A DNA stretch of 64,000 nt from Saccharomycopsis fibuligera x Saccharomycopsis cf. fibuligera (Eukaryota; Ascomycota; Saccharomycetes; Ascoideales; Saccharomycopsidaceae): the NCBI GenBank assembly GCA_001936135.1, contig CP012817.1, positions 992,001 to 1,056,000 on the forward strand. Direction: 5' to 3'. The notes beneath the pieces were generated by a model. That model did no database searches and was not told the origin of the DNA. It worked only from the letters and a program-made list of their open reading frames with translations. This document shows, piece after piece, positions 42,800-51,918 of this stretch. Numbering within the stretch: position 1 is the stretch's first letter; each line of letters starts with the position of its first letter. A program made the translations under genes and the position numbers.

Positions 42800-44312
42800 T
42801 TAGTCAAACAAACCGAAACCCATGTCATCATCGGATTCTTCTTCTTCTTCAGCAGCCTTTTCTTCAGCAGCAGCACCTTCAGAAGAAGCACCTTCGGCAC
42901 CGGCAGCTGGAGCAGCAGCGGCTGGAGCAGCAGCGGCAGCAGAAAGCAAAAGTTCTTTCAAGTTTTTACCTTCAAGAGCTTGAGCAAAGATGTCAGTCCA
43001 GATCTAGAAAAAAAGAGAGGTTAGTAAATTTGTGACTAATGAGCACGGGGAACAGTGTTTTGGGGGCTTAAATATGATGATATTCATGATACTCATGATT
43101 ATGATATAAGTCTTTGACTGGCAGGACAGAGGTGGGACAGAGGTAAGAAAGATCAGTATAAATAAACGTTAATGTTAGGAGCTTATAAATTGATGTATTC
43201 CCTTCATTTTACTGTATTATTTTTGAAAAAGTTAGAATGATTTTCTCCGTACATAATAACTATTCTAAAGATCTGCAAAAAATGACAGAAATTAGAACTC
43301 GATACCATTTGTAGAATTTCTCAACAGTACAATAAAATAATATTCAGTCACTCCCAGCTTTTTGAGTCTTGCATTCTCTATTGAGGCTCATGAAGGTTGA
43401 AGATCTTGGCTGCTTGGTAAACCATTGGATAGATGTTGGCTTTTTCAATCTTAAATATTGTAAAATATGAGCACGTTAAAACTTCCTTAATAAAATCGAC
43501 TCGCCATCTCCCATACTAAAAAGAAATACTTTAGCATAATTGATAAACGAAGTGATCTTATGATAATATTTGTTTTTTAATATTTCAATACACTCTTTCT
43601 CTGCAATTATAACTTATAATTCGACTGGAACTAGGACTGCAAGACTCAGGTTATTTTCCAAATTCTCTTCTGTTCAAAATTGTTCAATGCTGGGGCCAAA
43701 TCTACGAAATATTTCAATAGGAAATAACTTTTTTGACTACTGGAAATTCACATTGGCGTTGGAAAAATAGGCCTCTTGGTACCACTTTTTAAACTGATGT
43801 ATTGACTACCATGAGCCTGGCCCAAAACATAAACTTTTTTAAATTTCGCCGTTTGTAATTGATCGGATCTGTTGCTTTAAATTTGTAACTGTTGATACTC
43901 TTCCTTTGTGAGCCTTGCTATACAAATAGTACCATGTCTTTGAAAAATTGAAAATCTTGCCTACTTTGCTAAAATACTGTCCCTTTGAATTCTCTTGATG
44001 AAAATCATCTAGTATTGTAACATCTCATTGCGTATCATATCGTATCATATCGTATCGTATCGTATCATATCATATCATATCATATCATATCATATCATAT
44101 CATATCATATCATATCATATCATATCATATCATATCATATCATATCATTTCATTTCATTTCACACTGTTGATGTCATGTTTCAAAATAAACTTACTTGGT
44201 CAACGGAACCACCAGCAGCCTTGACCAAAGTGGCCAATTTGTCAGAGGTGATATCGACTTCAGCGTCAGCCAAGATCAAGGCAGCGTAAGAAACTAAAGA
44301 GTCAGCAGACAT
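42800..44312 (-). CDS. RPP1: Large-subunit stalk protein P1, spliced
   Basis: Exon 1 is 44196-44312 (39 codons) and exon 2 is 42800-43003. The intron of 1192 nt has a GTAAGT donor and a TTTTTTTCTAG acceptor. The product has 106 residues, the usual length of P1. Exon 1 gives the N-terminal dimerisation part ([20 protein letters not shown]). Exon 2 continues [19 protein letters not shown], then an Ala-rich hinge and the acidic tail [13 protein letters not shown], the universal stalk tail that recruits translational GTPases. The codons are strongly biased and no CTG codon occurs, as for a highly expressed gene. Whether this is the P1A or P1B type was not resolved. A second candidate terminal exon lies within the intron. 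Confidence 0.95.
43378..43449 (-). other. Candidate alternative terminal exon of RPP1
   Basis: The minus strand has an AG (TATTTAAG) followed by 23 sense codons and TAG. Exon 1 ends on a complete codon, so joining it here keeps frame. The translation contains [16 protein letters not shown], which aligns with [17 protein letters not shown] of the normal exon: I/I, W/Y, I/V, F/Y, A/A, N/N, L/L, E/E. The codons are the biased set of a highly expressed gene (GCC, AAC, ATC, TAC, AAG, TTC). Using it would give a 62-residue P1 lacking the acidic tail. Seen: frame, codons, alignment. Inferred: that it is spliced in. Confidence 0.5.
44030..44160. repeat. (ATCAT)n pentanucleotide array in RPP1 intron
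   Basis: About 25 units of a five-base repeat, with ATCGT variants at the left end and a CATTT-type variant at the right end. Confidence 0.9.
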
Positions 44313-45080
44313 TTTTTGATTTTGTTTGTTGTTGTTAATTATGTGTTCCTAAAGTATGTAACTACTAGTTAAGCAAAAATATTTTTAATATTCGGGAATT
44401 TTGGCTATTTGGTTTTGCATTTTTTCACCCACCGGGCGCTGACTGTCGGCGGTGGGACTGCAGCCAACTAGACTAACTAGCTAGAGTGGGCAAGATTGAG
44501 GAAGTGGCCTCAGTCTGCCAGGAGCACTGGCCAGCGGCTGGTGGCTGCCGCTTCAGCTGTTCATTTCCCGTTTGTGTGGAGAAAAGGGCCTTCCCGTTTG
44601 GAGAAAAGCAGTCACTAGGGTCATGTGCGTTTCACCTGAATTTCACGCTTGGGATAATGAACGTTTAACGATTATGTAACATTAACCATGTGATCTATCA
44701 TATGATTTATATCATGTGATAAATCATGTGACTAAGAATTTTTGTCATTGCTTACAAAGTTTTTTATAGTTTTTTTCATTGCCTATCCCCAACAAGCCAC
44801 GCACCCCCATGGGGCGTTGCATGTGCACCAGCCACAGACAAACTGTTGACTGACTACAACTCATTTGCTCAAGGCAACGACAACAAAAACAACAAGAAGG
44901 CTCGCAAGGATCATTGATAGGTACGAATCAGTCACTGAAACACTTCACAGAACAAAAGTAGCTAATCATTCATTGGAATAGAAGGATAATTAAAACAAGA
45001 AGCGTAAAATTGTAGGCAGCTCTCAAGGCTAACACAAACTAAAAACTATGTACAGACAAGAATACAAGGCCGGCTCACTC
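44313..45080 (-). promoter_or_regulatory. RPP1 promoter with Tbf1-like and E-box-like sites
   Basis: The 768-bp region upstream of RPP1 has a Tbf1-type ACCCTA (reverse strand, 44616-44621). Within 45 bp it also has four related sites: CATGTGAT (44687-44694), ATCATATGAT (44697-44706), ATCATGTGAT (44711-44720) and ATCATGTGAC (44723-44732). Tbf1 and Cbf1 are known to act together on ribosomal-protein genes in Candida species, and these sites fit that pattern. It also contains the 3' end of MAM33. Confidence 0.5.
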
Positions 45081-45890
45081 CTAAGAGAAAAAGCTCTTGA
45101 GAGTGTTCAACCAGCTAAAGTACTCTTTGTTTTCCTTGTACTCGGAGTAAGCGCAAAGGAAATCAGCCAAGGACTCGTCAAGACCCAATCCTTTGATGTA
45201 TTCTTCAAAAGAAGTTTGCAATTGTTCATCCAAGTTACTAAATGGTGGACCGTGGTAAGTCAATTGTCTAGTGGTTTCGCTTTCGGCGCTCTCACTCAAT
45301 GCCAATTTAGCATCCTTGTATGGAGTGATGCTTTCAATGTACATGGATCCATCATCTAATTTGAACAATACTTCAACAGATATAGCAGAAGAGTCAGCTT
45401 TTTTTTCAATCACGATGTTAACATTGGCAAATTCTTCGCCAAGTTCTTTTTCAAATTCATACTCTTCAGAGTTTTCGGCTTCTTGTTCCAAAATGTTTGG
45501 TTCTGGAATGTTGGTGATTTGAGAGACATCAAAGTAAACGTGGACCACGGAATCGTCGGTTTCCTTGACAATTTCTGCCAAGTTACGGTTAGCGGTTTCT
45601 ACCACTTTGAAGCCGGAGTTTTCCAAGAACGTGTCAATAGCTTCTGGTTTTTCTTGATGGTCATTGATTTCTTTTTCAACGCTGATTTCACTTTGCAAAA
45701 CATTGAGAACAGACTTCTTTTTGTCATCTTGCTTAATGACAGAAGTATTGCTGAATAAACGCTGGTTCAAGACAATTGGGGTAGCCTTGACAGCAAGTTT
45801 GGAGAAAGTGGCTGGGGAGCGATTGGCAACAGATCTCAACAAGGAAGCTGAGGTTCTAGAAGCGATTTTGAATGAAGCACGGTAAGACAT
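45081..45890 (-). CDS. MAM33: Mitochondrial acidic matrix protein Mam33 (p32 family)
   Basis: The protein has 269 residues. Its presequence is rich in Arg, Ser and Ala with no acidic residues (first 50 residues, FKIASRTSASLLRSVANR). A p32/gC1qBP body follows: strongly acidic middle (ILEQEAENSEEYEFEKELGE), beta-strands (VNIVIEKKADSSAISVEVLF) and the typical C-terminal helix pair (LDEQLQTSFEEYIKGLGL, then YKENKEYFSWL). Relatives form a doughnut-shaped trimer in the matrix and support mitochondrial translation and oxidative phosphorylation. Size is as expected. A CACGTG core lies about 150 bp upstream. Confidence 0.93.
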   Translation of the reverse strand: MSYRASFKIASRTSASLLRSVANRSPATFSKLAVKATPIVLNQRLFSNTSVIKQDDKKKSVLNVLQSEISVEKEINDHQEKPEAIDTFLENSGFKVVETANRNLAEIVKETDDSVVHVYFDVSQITNIPEPNILEQEAENSEEYEFEKELGEEFANVNIVIEKKADSSAISVEVLFKLDDGSMYIESITPYKDAKLALSESAESETTRQLTYHGPPFSNLDEQLQTSFEEYIKGLGLDESLADFLCAYSEYKENKEYFSWLNTLKSFFS

Positions 45891-46196
45891 TGTTAATTGA
45901 CGGTTGTTGTTTGTGTGTGTGGGCGGGTGGGTTTAGGTATAGGATGAATGATATACCAGTAACAAGCTATATATTGCTGATTCTAGTCTTTGTTTTTGCC
46001 CTTGCTCAGACGCTTGCAAAGAAAAATTTTGTTGTCGCTGCATCACGTGCCAGGGCAACTAACCGGCTCATCTCATCGAAGAATTCTACTATACATCAAC
46101 TCAGTGATACAGATGATTATGCCAAATTTAGTTTTAGTATTATAGACCTCTAGCTAATTCTTGACGCTTGACGACTTCAAACGCCTTTCCCTTTTC
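45891..46196. promoter_or_regulatory. MAM33 promoter
   Basis: A 306-bp spacer upstream of MAM33. An E-box, ATCACGTGCC, lies at about 46041-46050. No gene seen. Confidence 0.4.
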
Positions 46197-47558
46197 CTAC
46201 AGCTGTACCTGCTTCGGGAACGGATCTTTCTTACTCAACACCACCACCCCATTAGTATGCGATATATACCCTTTAATGTAGCCCAGGAAAATCAAGTTGG
46301 CCAAATGGCACTCTGTCAAGTCCGGATCTAGCGTATTGAGACCCAATTTGTGATTCTGTTCCAATTTCTTGATGTCTGCCAGGTGGTTGGTTGAGAAATC
46401 AAGAGCTTTAGCAAGTGCGCTGATCGGCAACTGGTGCACATTGGTGAACAAGTCGGGCAACTGTTTGGCCAAAAGAAATGTTTTTTTGTAAAGTCTCCAT
46501 ATAAGCAACTGTCTGATTTGCTGAAACACTAGATACAAATTTTTCTTCAACAAAAACTTCTCAATTTTTTTAATTTCGCGATTGAACTTCTTCAAATTAC
46601 CTTGTTTGATAGCTTTGAAGATCTGGTAGTATAACCGGTTTATTTTTGGAAAAGTGGTGAAAACATATTCACTTGGCAAAAGTTTTTTAATGTAGAAGTT
46701 TATAGGAATCAACATAAGCAAAATACTCTGCTGGTGCTTATCCATGTGCTGCCCCGTCAATAGCAACGCTTGACTGAAACTTTCTTGTGCCTTGATAAGG
46801 TTTCCATCGCTGGCGTATAAGCAACCCGAATAATACAAGTAAGCAACCGCGCTAGCCTTTGGCACCGCATTGATACTTGGTAATTCATTTATTTTGTAAT
46901 TTAGGGCACGTTGCACTGATTTGGCCAAATCATACTTGTTAAGCTTGAAATAAATATGATATAGCTCAGCAATAAAAAAGTAAACTGCCTTCTTTTTATT
47001 ATGGCCGAAATCCAAATCACGATCATTGAGACAAATGGTAAAAGATTTGTTAATCGTCCGTGAAGCTTGTTCAATATATTTCTCTTCTTCCATATCTGTA
47101 TCTTCATTATCAAAGCTCATGCTTCTTTTGGATAGTTGGTTTCTTTCTCTTTTTTGCTTAGCTTCCAATTCAACATCAGCACTAATTGCCAAAAACTTCA
47201 AATCCTTAACAACTGTCTTCAAAATCGGCAAGATCCAATCATTTTCGCGCTCTGCGCATCGATTCATCGCCTTCAACAACTCATTGCTATTCATGTAGGC
47301 TTCAACTTTGTTTTTTTCCCGGATTGAATACATTACATTGAAAAAATGAACAATTATAGGCCTCCAAATGTCGCTAAATTGTGAAAGATCATCAGCGGTG
47401 GGAAAAAGCCCATCGTTGGTGGCTCCGCGAAGTACCTGAGGTTGTCGTACAGTGAAGGCCTTGTTGAGGATAGTAAGCTCTTTGACGATAGCACGCGCAT
47501 CGTGCCTAGCAATATCAAAACTTATCTTCTGGCAGAAGTCGGCGGCGTTTCTGCTCAT
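46197..47558 (-). CDS. CSN12: PCI-domain protein Csn12
   Basis: The protein has 453 residues. The N-terminal helical part leads into the TPR-like region (YYSGCLYASDGNLIKAQESF) and a C-terminal PCI/winged-helix domain (LLIWRLYKKTFLLAKQLP; ECHLANLIFLGYIKGYISH). The sequence order matches Csn12 and its animal counterpart PCID2 better than Thp1, though these families are close. In budding yeast Csn12 is linked both to a COP9-signalosome-like complex and, with Thp3, to transcription elongation and splicing in the nucleus. CSN2 lies 4.4 kb away. Confidence 0.85.
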   Translation of the reverse strand: MSRNAADFCQKISFDIARHDARAIVKELTILNKAFTVRQPQVLRGATNDGLFPTADDLSQFSDIWRPIIVHFFNVMYSIREKNKVEAYMNSNELLKAMNRCAERENDWILPILKTVVKDLKFLAISADVELEAKQKRERNQLSKRSMSFDNEDTDMEEEKYIEQASRTINKSFTICLNDRDLDFGHNKKKAVYFFIAELYHIYFKLNKYDLAKSVQRALNYKINELPSINAVPKASAVAYLYYSGCLYASDGNLIKAQESFSQALLLTGQHMDKHQQSILLMLIPINFYIKKLLPSEYVFTTFPKINRLYYQIFKAIKQGNLKKFNREIKKIEKFLLKKNLYLVFQQIRQLLIWRLYKKTFLLAKQLPDLFTNVHQLPISALAKALDFSTNHLADIKKLEQNHKLGLNTLDPDLTECHLANLIFLGYIKGYISHTNGVVVLSKKDPFPKQVQL

Positions 47559-47835
47559 TTTTGTGGTGTGTATGGAATGTTTAGTCTTTTGCTATGGGTC
47601 TGTTGTAAATTTGTGTTTGATATTTCTATCATTAGACAATTTTGATCTTTTGGTTTCATTTTGTTTTGCTTTTCTGTGCACAGCGGAACTTTATTTGGCA
47701 CATGATGGGGAAGTCAAGCATAGCTACAATATTTCAAAACAAAGCAATATCTATCAGTCAATAAATAATAAAATCATTTATCTATCAAGTTTTTACAAAA
47801 TCTAAACTCTATATCCATAATTATGAATATGTATG
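47559..47835. other. Short spacer CSN12 / MAK32
   Basis: 277 bp between two minus-strand genes; the CSN12 promoter must lie here or overlap MAK32's end. Nothing further seen. Confidence 0.4.
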
Positions 47836-48963
47836 CTATGACAACTTCTCTACCACCTTATCTACGCCATATTCCAGCCTGCTCCACTGCAAATATTTGG
47901 CAATTCTCTCTTGCAATTCCGTGCCGTTCCATGTTGACTTACCACTAACTTCAGGAACTGCCAACTGTTCGAGACACAACCCAGCAGCAACATTAGCAAC
48001 AACTCCGGCCACTTCCCAATCACGGCTCACCATAAGCGCCGTCACAAAGCTTGATAAAGCTGTATTGCCTGCTCCCGTACAGTCGACGATTTTCGGTTCT
48101 GGATTAATCGCCTGATATGCTGGGAACCATTTACTGTAGCCCTTGTTACTGAGAACATAAACCCCCAAAGATCCACAACGAAGCAAAATGCATGCTCCAA
48201 GTCCTGCCAAAGTATCCTTTGTTAAATATGGAATGTAACGTTGTGCAATTTGTTCAAGTTCCGGTTTAGTTTGTGGCTCCTTGAGGCCAAGAAAATGCGC
48301 CGCTTCTTCAGCATTAGGGGACAATATGTCTACTTTGTGCAATATCTTTAAACACGATTCAAGGTTTTCGGGGGTACACGAGTCAGGAATCGGTTCCCAA
48401 CAAATCACCGGCAATGATTCTGATGATGAAGCCAAACTTTGCCTTTTCACATTTTCCAATTTTTTGACCATTTCAGTGCATCTGTCCGGAGAGCAAATAA
48501 AATGGAAAGACCGAGACTCGGTTAATGGCTCATTGGCCACTAGGTCCTCCACATCAATCCGTTTCTTTGGAGTAAGGTATTTGAACACTCGATAATCATT
48601 GTCATAATACTTATTCCAACCTCGTGTAGTCAACCTAGTATCATCTTTTCTAATTATTATACCAGTTTGCCATTTTGCCAATTTTGCCTCGATTTCATCA
48701 GGGAAATCTGACCCAGCGTCCATTATAAAGCTAGCAAGGCGGGTGTTGTTAAATGATAACGCAATTCGAGATCCTAAGAGGGCAAAAAACCCACCACCGC
48801 CCAAAACATTGTACTTTGAGGGCTTGTCTGGATAGTGTATTTCATCTATAATGAACATTCCAAGGGAGGTGAAGATTGGTGGTAAAGGTGGTACCAGTAA
48901 CTCAGGAATACCACTGGTAACAACTGTGCTGTTGTCACCTAGATTTAATGAATGTTGGGCCAT
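47836..48963 (-). CDS. MAK32: PfkB-type kinase Mak32
   Basis: The protein has 375 residues. It has a ribokinase/PfkB fold: the N-terminal GGGGFFALLGSRIAL segment and the C-terminal anion-hole motif CTGAGNTALSSFVTAL, where the typical GAGD catalytic Asp is replaced by Asn. Mak32 homologues share this replacement in part; the enzyme activity of the family is not established. In budding yeast MAK32 is needed for stable maintenance of the M1 killer double-stranded RNA. No evidence of such an element is visible here. The Asp-to-Asn change suggests either a non-kinase role or weak activity. Confidence 0.85.
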   Translation of the reverse strand: MAQHSLNLGDNSTVVTSGIPELLVPPLPPIFTSLGMFIIDEIHYPDKPSKYNVLGGGGFFALLGSRIALSFNNTRLASFIMDAGSDFPDEIEAKLAKWQTGIIIRKDDTRLTTRGWNKYYDNDYRVFKYLTPKKRIDVEDLVANEPLTESRSFHFICSPDRCTEMVKKLENVKRQSLASSSESLPVICWEPIPDSCTPENLESCLKILHKVDILSPNAEEAAHFLGLKEPQTKPELEQIAQRYIPYLTKDTLAGLGACILLRCGSLGVYVLSNKGYSKWFPAYQAINPEPKIVDCTGAGNTALSSFVTALMVSRDWEVAGVVANVAAGLCLEQLAVPEVSGKSTWNGTELQERIAKYLQWSRLEYGVDKVVEKLS

Positions 48964-49207
48964 GTAAACGTACTTGAGATTGACAGTAATGATGGTGATT
49001 TACTTGGGATAGCAGTAGACCTTCCAATTCTTACAGGACATGATAGATAGTGAGCTGAGATGTGGATAATCAAGATATGATGATAGTGCGATGGGCTGTG
49101 GCTCGTAACCGGCGATGATACAAAATCAACTTGATGGCATCCCTGATAGCACCTACCATCAACCGTACATTGAACATACACGGATTTCTCATTTTATAAA
49201 AGATACT

Positions 49208-49263
<56 letters not shown>

Positions 49264-49530
49264 GAAAGAAAGAAGAAAAAAATGAGTAAAATTTTGAACA
49301 CATGTTAACAAAAAAAGGAAACAGAAGTAGTAGTGTACTGGTTTTCCAGTAACAGAAACACATAGTCATTGAAAGGAAAAAAACAAAAAAAACGGATGAA
49401 TTCTTAAAACTAAGCACACACAAGCAAAATTAAAACACCTATATATATTGGATAACAAGCATATATTTTTTTTTTTTTAAAAAAAAAATTAAAATTGGAT
49501 TAAAGTAAAGTGAGTAGCAATTAACCTACT
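48964..49530. other. MAK32 upstream spacer with 38-bp poly(A)
   Basis: An A run at 49212-49249 continues into a GAAA-rich tract. An adjacent T-then-A block at about 49469-49490 lies just past the 3' end of the next gene. No gene seen. Confidence 0.5.
49212..49249. repeat. Poly(A) run, 38 bp
   Basis: Uninterrupted A homopolymer upstream of MAK32. Confidence 0.9.
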
Positions 49531-50760
49531 CTAGTCTTCATATTGATCCTGTTGTCGTAATCTGTCGTACTCTGGATTACGCTCAGTTATTAAAAACTGA
49601 CAAATAGCGTTGGTGACATGACTGCTCTGGTTGTTAATCACAAAATTATTTGAATTAAAGGTCTTAATTTCGAAATTAGGAAACTGCTTGGCGATTTTGT
49701 TCTTAGCTTCTATTGACTTATAAATATCTTTGCTCCCGGCAAATGGTGAATGTCTTCCCAACAAGAACAACACAGGACTTTCAGATGTCAATCCAGACAC
49801 AATTTCAGCAGGCCATTTGAAATATTCAGGTAAAAACTCTTCCTTGATGTAATTTAATGGTACCTTGGGTTCCAAAAATTGGTATTGTCCTGTTATCTGC
49901 AGGTTGACTGACTGATTGGTCACATTATTCAAAAGAAATTTTTTAGTTTGTGAGTCCTCAATGCCGAATTTTTCACCCAACACCTCGTATGCTTTTTCTC
50001 TCAACTCTTTATCATTCTTCTTGATTTTGGAATCGTTAACTAAATATTGAAGTGCTTCAGTCCAGTTGTTTAGAGTTTCAATGGCAGGTTGAGGAAGATT
50101 GCCAGGCAAGTTTTCTACTACCACAAGCTTAGCGATATCAATTTCCTTTTGTTTAAGCAAACTGGCAAGCAATCCAATACGACCGCCTAGCCCATCTCCA
50201 ATGAGCAAAACTTTTTTGAAATTGTTTTTTTGGCAGAATTGAACTAAATCGTCAACAAGACTATCGAGATCAAATGGCTTAGTAAACACAATCTCATCGC
50301 TGCCACTACCATTGCTATACTGATTGCGCAAATTAACGGCGTACACTTTGGTTTCTAGCGTCTTGGCAATTTCATTAGCCTCTACACTGTAGGCATTCTT
50401 ATTCGAAAATAAGTTTGGTAACAAGATCACCGGCTCGTTTGGATTATTTGGCGATTTTTCCAAAAATGAGTGGTCTGGGTTATGTACATCGAATTCGAAA
50501 TGTTGTAATGGACCCTGAGACTCAATGAAAAGTTTATCTTCAGGAAAATGTCTGCCAGAATTTGACAATAATGAAGAAGCATTGAAACATCTGGAGGGTT
50601 GAAGTTTCCCATTAAATTTAGGGTTAGCCAACACTGTCGCTGATGATGATGATAGCGGAACGTGAATCTTTGTAGTTGCTGTAGTAGCTCTGATTGAAGT
50701 TCTAGCAACAGTACCGGTGGCAGCGGACTTGAGCAAGCCAGCAGAAACAGATCTTAACAT
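49531..50760 (-). CDS. Mitochondrial alpha/beta-hydrolase fold protein, IMO32/EAT1-like, nucleophile lost
   Basis: The protein has 409 residues. The N-terminal 60 residues are rich in Arg, Ser, Thr and Ala with no acid, as for mitochondrial import. The body follows the Imo32/ABHD11/Eat1 pattern: VILLPNLFSNKNAYS, YAVNLRNQYSNGS, then the nucleophile elbow and KLVVVENLP. The elbow, usually GHSMG, reads IGDGLGGR (about residues 185-192), so the nucleophile Ser is Gly and the preceding His is Asp. VVVDNAP of relatives reads VVVENLP. A candidate His remains near the C-terminus (NQSSHVTNA). Ester hydrolysis or ethanol acetylation by the usual triad therefore looks impossible, although the frame is intact. 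Confidence 0.8.
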   Translation of the reverse strand: MLRSVSAGLLKSAATGTVARTSIRATTATTKIHVPLSSSSATVLANPKFNGKLQPSRCFNASSLLSNSGRHFPEDKLFIESQGPLQHFEFDVHNPDHSFLEKSPNNPNEPVILLPNLFSNKNAYSVEANEIAKTLETKVYAVNLRNQYSNGSGSDEIVFTKPFDLDSLVDDLVQFCQKNNFKKVLLIGDGLGGRIGLLASLLKQKEIDIAKLVVVENLPGNLPQPAIETLNNWTEALQYLVNDSKIKKNDKELREKAYEVLGEKFGIEDSQTKKFLLNNVTNQSVNLQITGQYQFLEPKVPLNYIKEEFLPEYFKWPAEIVSGLTSESPVLFLLGRHSPFAGSKDIYKSIEAKNKIAKQFPNFEIKTFNSNNFVINNQSSHVTNAICQFLITERNPEYDRLRQQDQYED

Positions 50761-51077
50761 CGCGTCCTATAGTCAATTGAGTTTCCGAGAATGGGAATAT
50801 TCCTGCTGATCAAATTAGCTGAGTTAAATGATGGTAAAAAGAATTATTGGAGATACACATAGATCAGGTAAATAATGTCCAGGAGCAACTAATTGAAGGC
50901 ATCGCGGACACCATATGACTCGCATCGAAAGAGACTAACTTCGGCCTCCGGTCACATGAGTATCCTGCCGTTTGAATCTAAAAATTTCTGTCACTCAAAA
51001 AAATATCAGTTGTTGCAAACACCATTACCAGAGAACAGCAGCTTGAAGGCCTTAGAGAATATAGAATAATAATAATA

Positions 51078-51121
<44 letters not shown>

Positions 51122-51918
51122 CTTATCACGTATGTAGCTAAAATGCTAAATATTGGTCTACTGCGAAGCTTTTGATTCAGTACCAAAATACTACTTCTGT
51201 GTTCGCAAATCGGCCTTATAGTTGGGGGCATCGAGAAAGCAAACATATATCAAGTGGAGAACGTCTTTCGTCCAAATAAAGTACACTGCCCTATAGGATA
51301 CCCATAGGCCAACCACTCTACCAAATCATCACATTCCTACAACAAACGATGCACAATCTCTTAGTGAAGCCAAAATAGTCTCTTATTCTAAACAAACTAT
51401 CATTATCCTTCACTATCACAAGCGGTGCGTACCATTTTTAGACATATTTAGTGTGCATTTTGGTTTACTATTGCAATCAAGTACGCTGCATGCTGGGGCA
51501 TTATTAAAGAAACCTCCCGTTCTTTTGTGTATATTTGTGTTTGATTCATGCATTTATTTACATCACTCACAATTTTTAGCTTTTACCCTGACAAGTCAGC
51601 AAGAAGTAAAGCGGGTGATATGGAGAAGTGGGACTTCTCGGTGCAATAGATCAGTACAATGATGGAAGCAGAGCAGAGCAGAGCACGGTGATCTTTGGTG
51701 TATGGTGTATTTTCATAAAAGCATTGAATGGTTCTTTGCTATTGTGTCTGCAGCAAAGATACTCAATTTTAGCTGTTAATCGATCAAATTTACCTCGGAG
51801 GGCCCATTATCACATACAAACAGAATAAACACGAAGGCGAATTAGTAACGATCCTGATCATCGATCAAGCACATTTCAATAGCGGTCAACAGCATTCATC
51901 CTTAATATTAACTCCACA
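50761..51918. promoter_or_regulatory. Divergent spacer, IMO32-like / CSN2, with (AAT)n repeat
   Basis: An (AAT)n microsatellite runs from about 51066 to 51121. No supported gene on either strand; short frames are shadows of the repeat. Confidence 0.5.
51066..51121. repeat. (AAT)n microsatellite
   Basis: About 18 AAT units with one GTA-type interruption. Confidence 0.9.

Larger units (their letters stand above)
43004..44195 (-). other. RPP1 intron, 1192 nt
   Basis: It is five to ten times longer than the other three introns resolved here (105, 130 and 215 nt). It holds a pentanucleotide microsatellite near its 5' end and a P1-like candidate exon in its second half. No box C/D or H/ACA snoRNA could be assigned with confidence. 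Confidence 0.85.

Noticed and set aside
43570-43770. 66-codon plus-strand frame in the RPP1 intron
   Set aside because: It is antisense to the intron and has no bias or domain; the sense-strand candidate exon has much stronger support.
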